Below are positions 24,308-24,378 of a stretch of 24,378 bases of DNA, one piece after another. Source of the DNA: Bacillota bacterium (GTDB taxonomy: Bacteria > Bacillota > Clostridia > Christensenellales > CAG-138); NCBI GenBank assembly GCA_023396535.1, contig JAEWWD010000318.1:1-24378 (forward strand). Direction: 5' to 3'. The translations under genes and the position numbers were made by a program. The notes beneath the pieces are model-generated. The model was not told the origin of the DNA and ran no database searches. It was given only the letters and a program-made list of their open reading frames with translations. Each line of letters begins with the position of its first letter. The stretch's first letter is position 1.

Positions 24308-24378
24308 GTGCGTCCCACCGCGCTTTCCACCAATACTGTGTCTCCCTCCGATAAACCGGAGAGTATCTCAACATAACG
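24304..24378 (-). CDS. MacA/HlyD-type efflux adaptor, C-terminal fragment, cut by window edge
   Basis: Only the last 24 codons are seen; they read RYVEILSGLSEGDTVLVESA followed by VGRT and the stop. The block VEI-x-SGL-x-EGD-x-V resembles the end of the membrane-proximal domain of periplasmic-type adaptors such as MacA. It overlaps the permease start by four bases (ATGA). Adaptor, permease and ATPase in this order is the standard MacAB-like arrangement in Bacillota. The remainder lies beyond the window. Confidence 0.75.
   Translation of the reverse strand, partial: RYVEILSGLSEGDTVLVESAVGRT

Overview
The window reads as a chromosomal segment of a fairly GC-rich Gram-positive anaerobe, probably class Clostridia of the Bacillota. 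The pointers are strong GGAGG-type ribosome sites, a DUF1292 (YrzB-like) protein, a secA-prfB neighbourhood, the anaerobic ygeY-ygeW pair and many short perfect palindromes with three-base loops after stop codons. Genus cannot be fixed from the sequence alone. No rRNA, tRNA, CRISPR array or autonomous insertion sequence was recognised.

Left part (1-3116): the first codons of a probable prfB (release factor 2) and a complete secA, both on the minus strand, separated by a hairpin-rich spacer.

Low-GC island (about 3117-5540): an AT-rich block sits between secA and an M20 amidohydrolase. It has its own promoter and holds five tightly packed plus-strand genes. The first four encode small, mutually diverged winged-helix proteins with one shared core. 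The fifth encodes a protein with a PD-(D/E)XK nuclease signature. This is the best candidate in the window for an undescribed system, possibly defence or mobile-element related, but that role is inference.

Middle (5539-15633): the M20D amidohydrolase is followed by a low-GC single-span membrane protein framed by two inverted copies of a composite palindrome repeat. Next comes a long minus-strand series. In transcription order it is a split chromate-type transporter, two tandem EamA permeases with duplicated promoters and leader hairpins, and a type IIA topoisomerase B/A pair. A MITE-like element lies between the two topoisomerase genes and supplies the stop codon of the B subunit.

Right part (15634-24378): a YheO/DauR-type regulator, ygeY and ygeW form a minus-strand group matching part of the anaerobic purine/ureido catabolic cluster. 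They are followed by a DUF1292 protein and an IclR regulator on the plus strand, and a Prx6-type peroxiredoxin on the minus strand. The window ends in a MacAB-like export operon on the minus strand: adaptor (partial), permease, low-complexity lipoprotein and ATPase.
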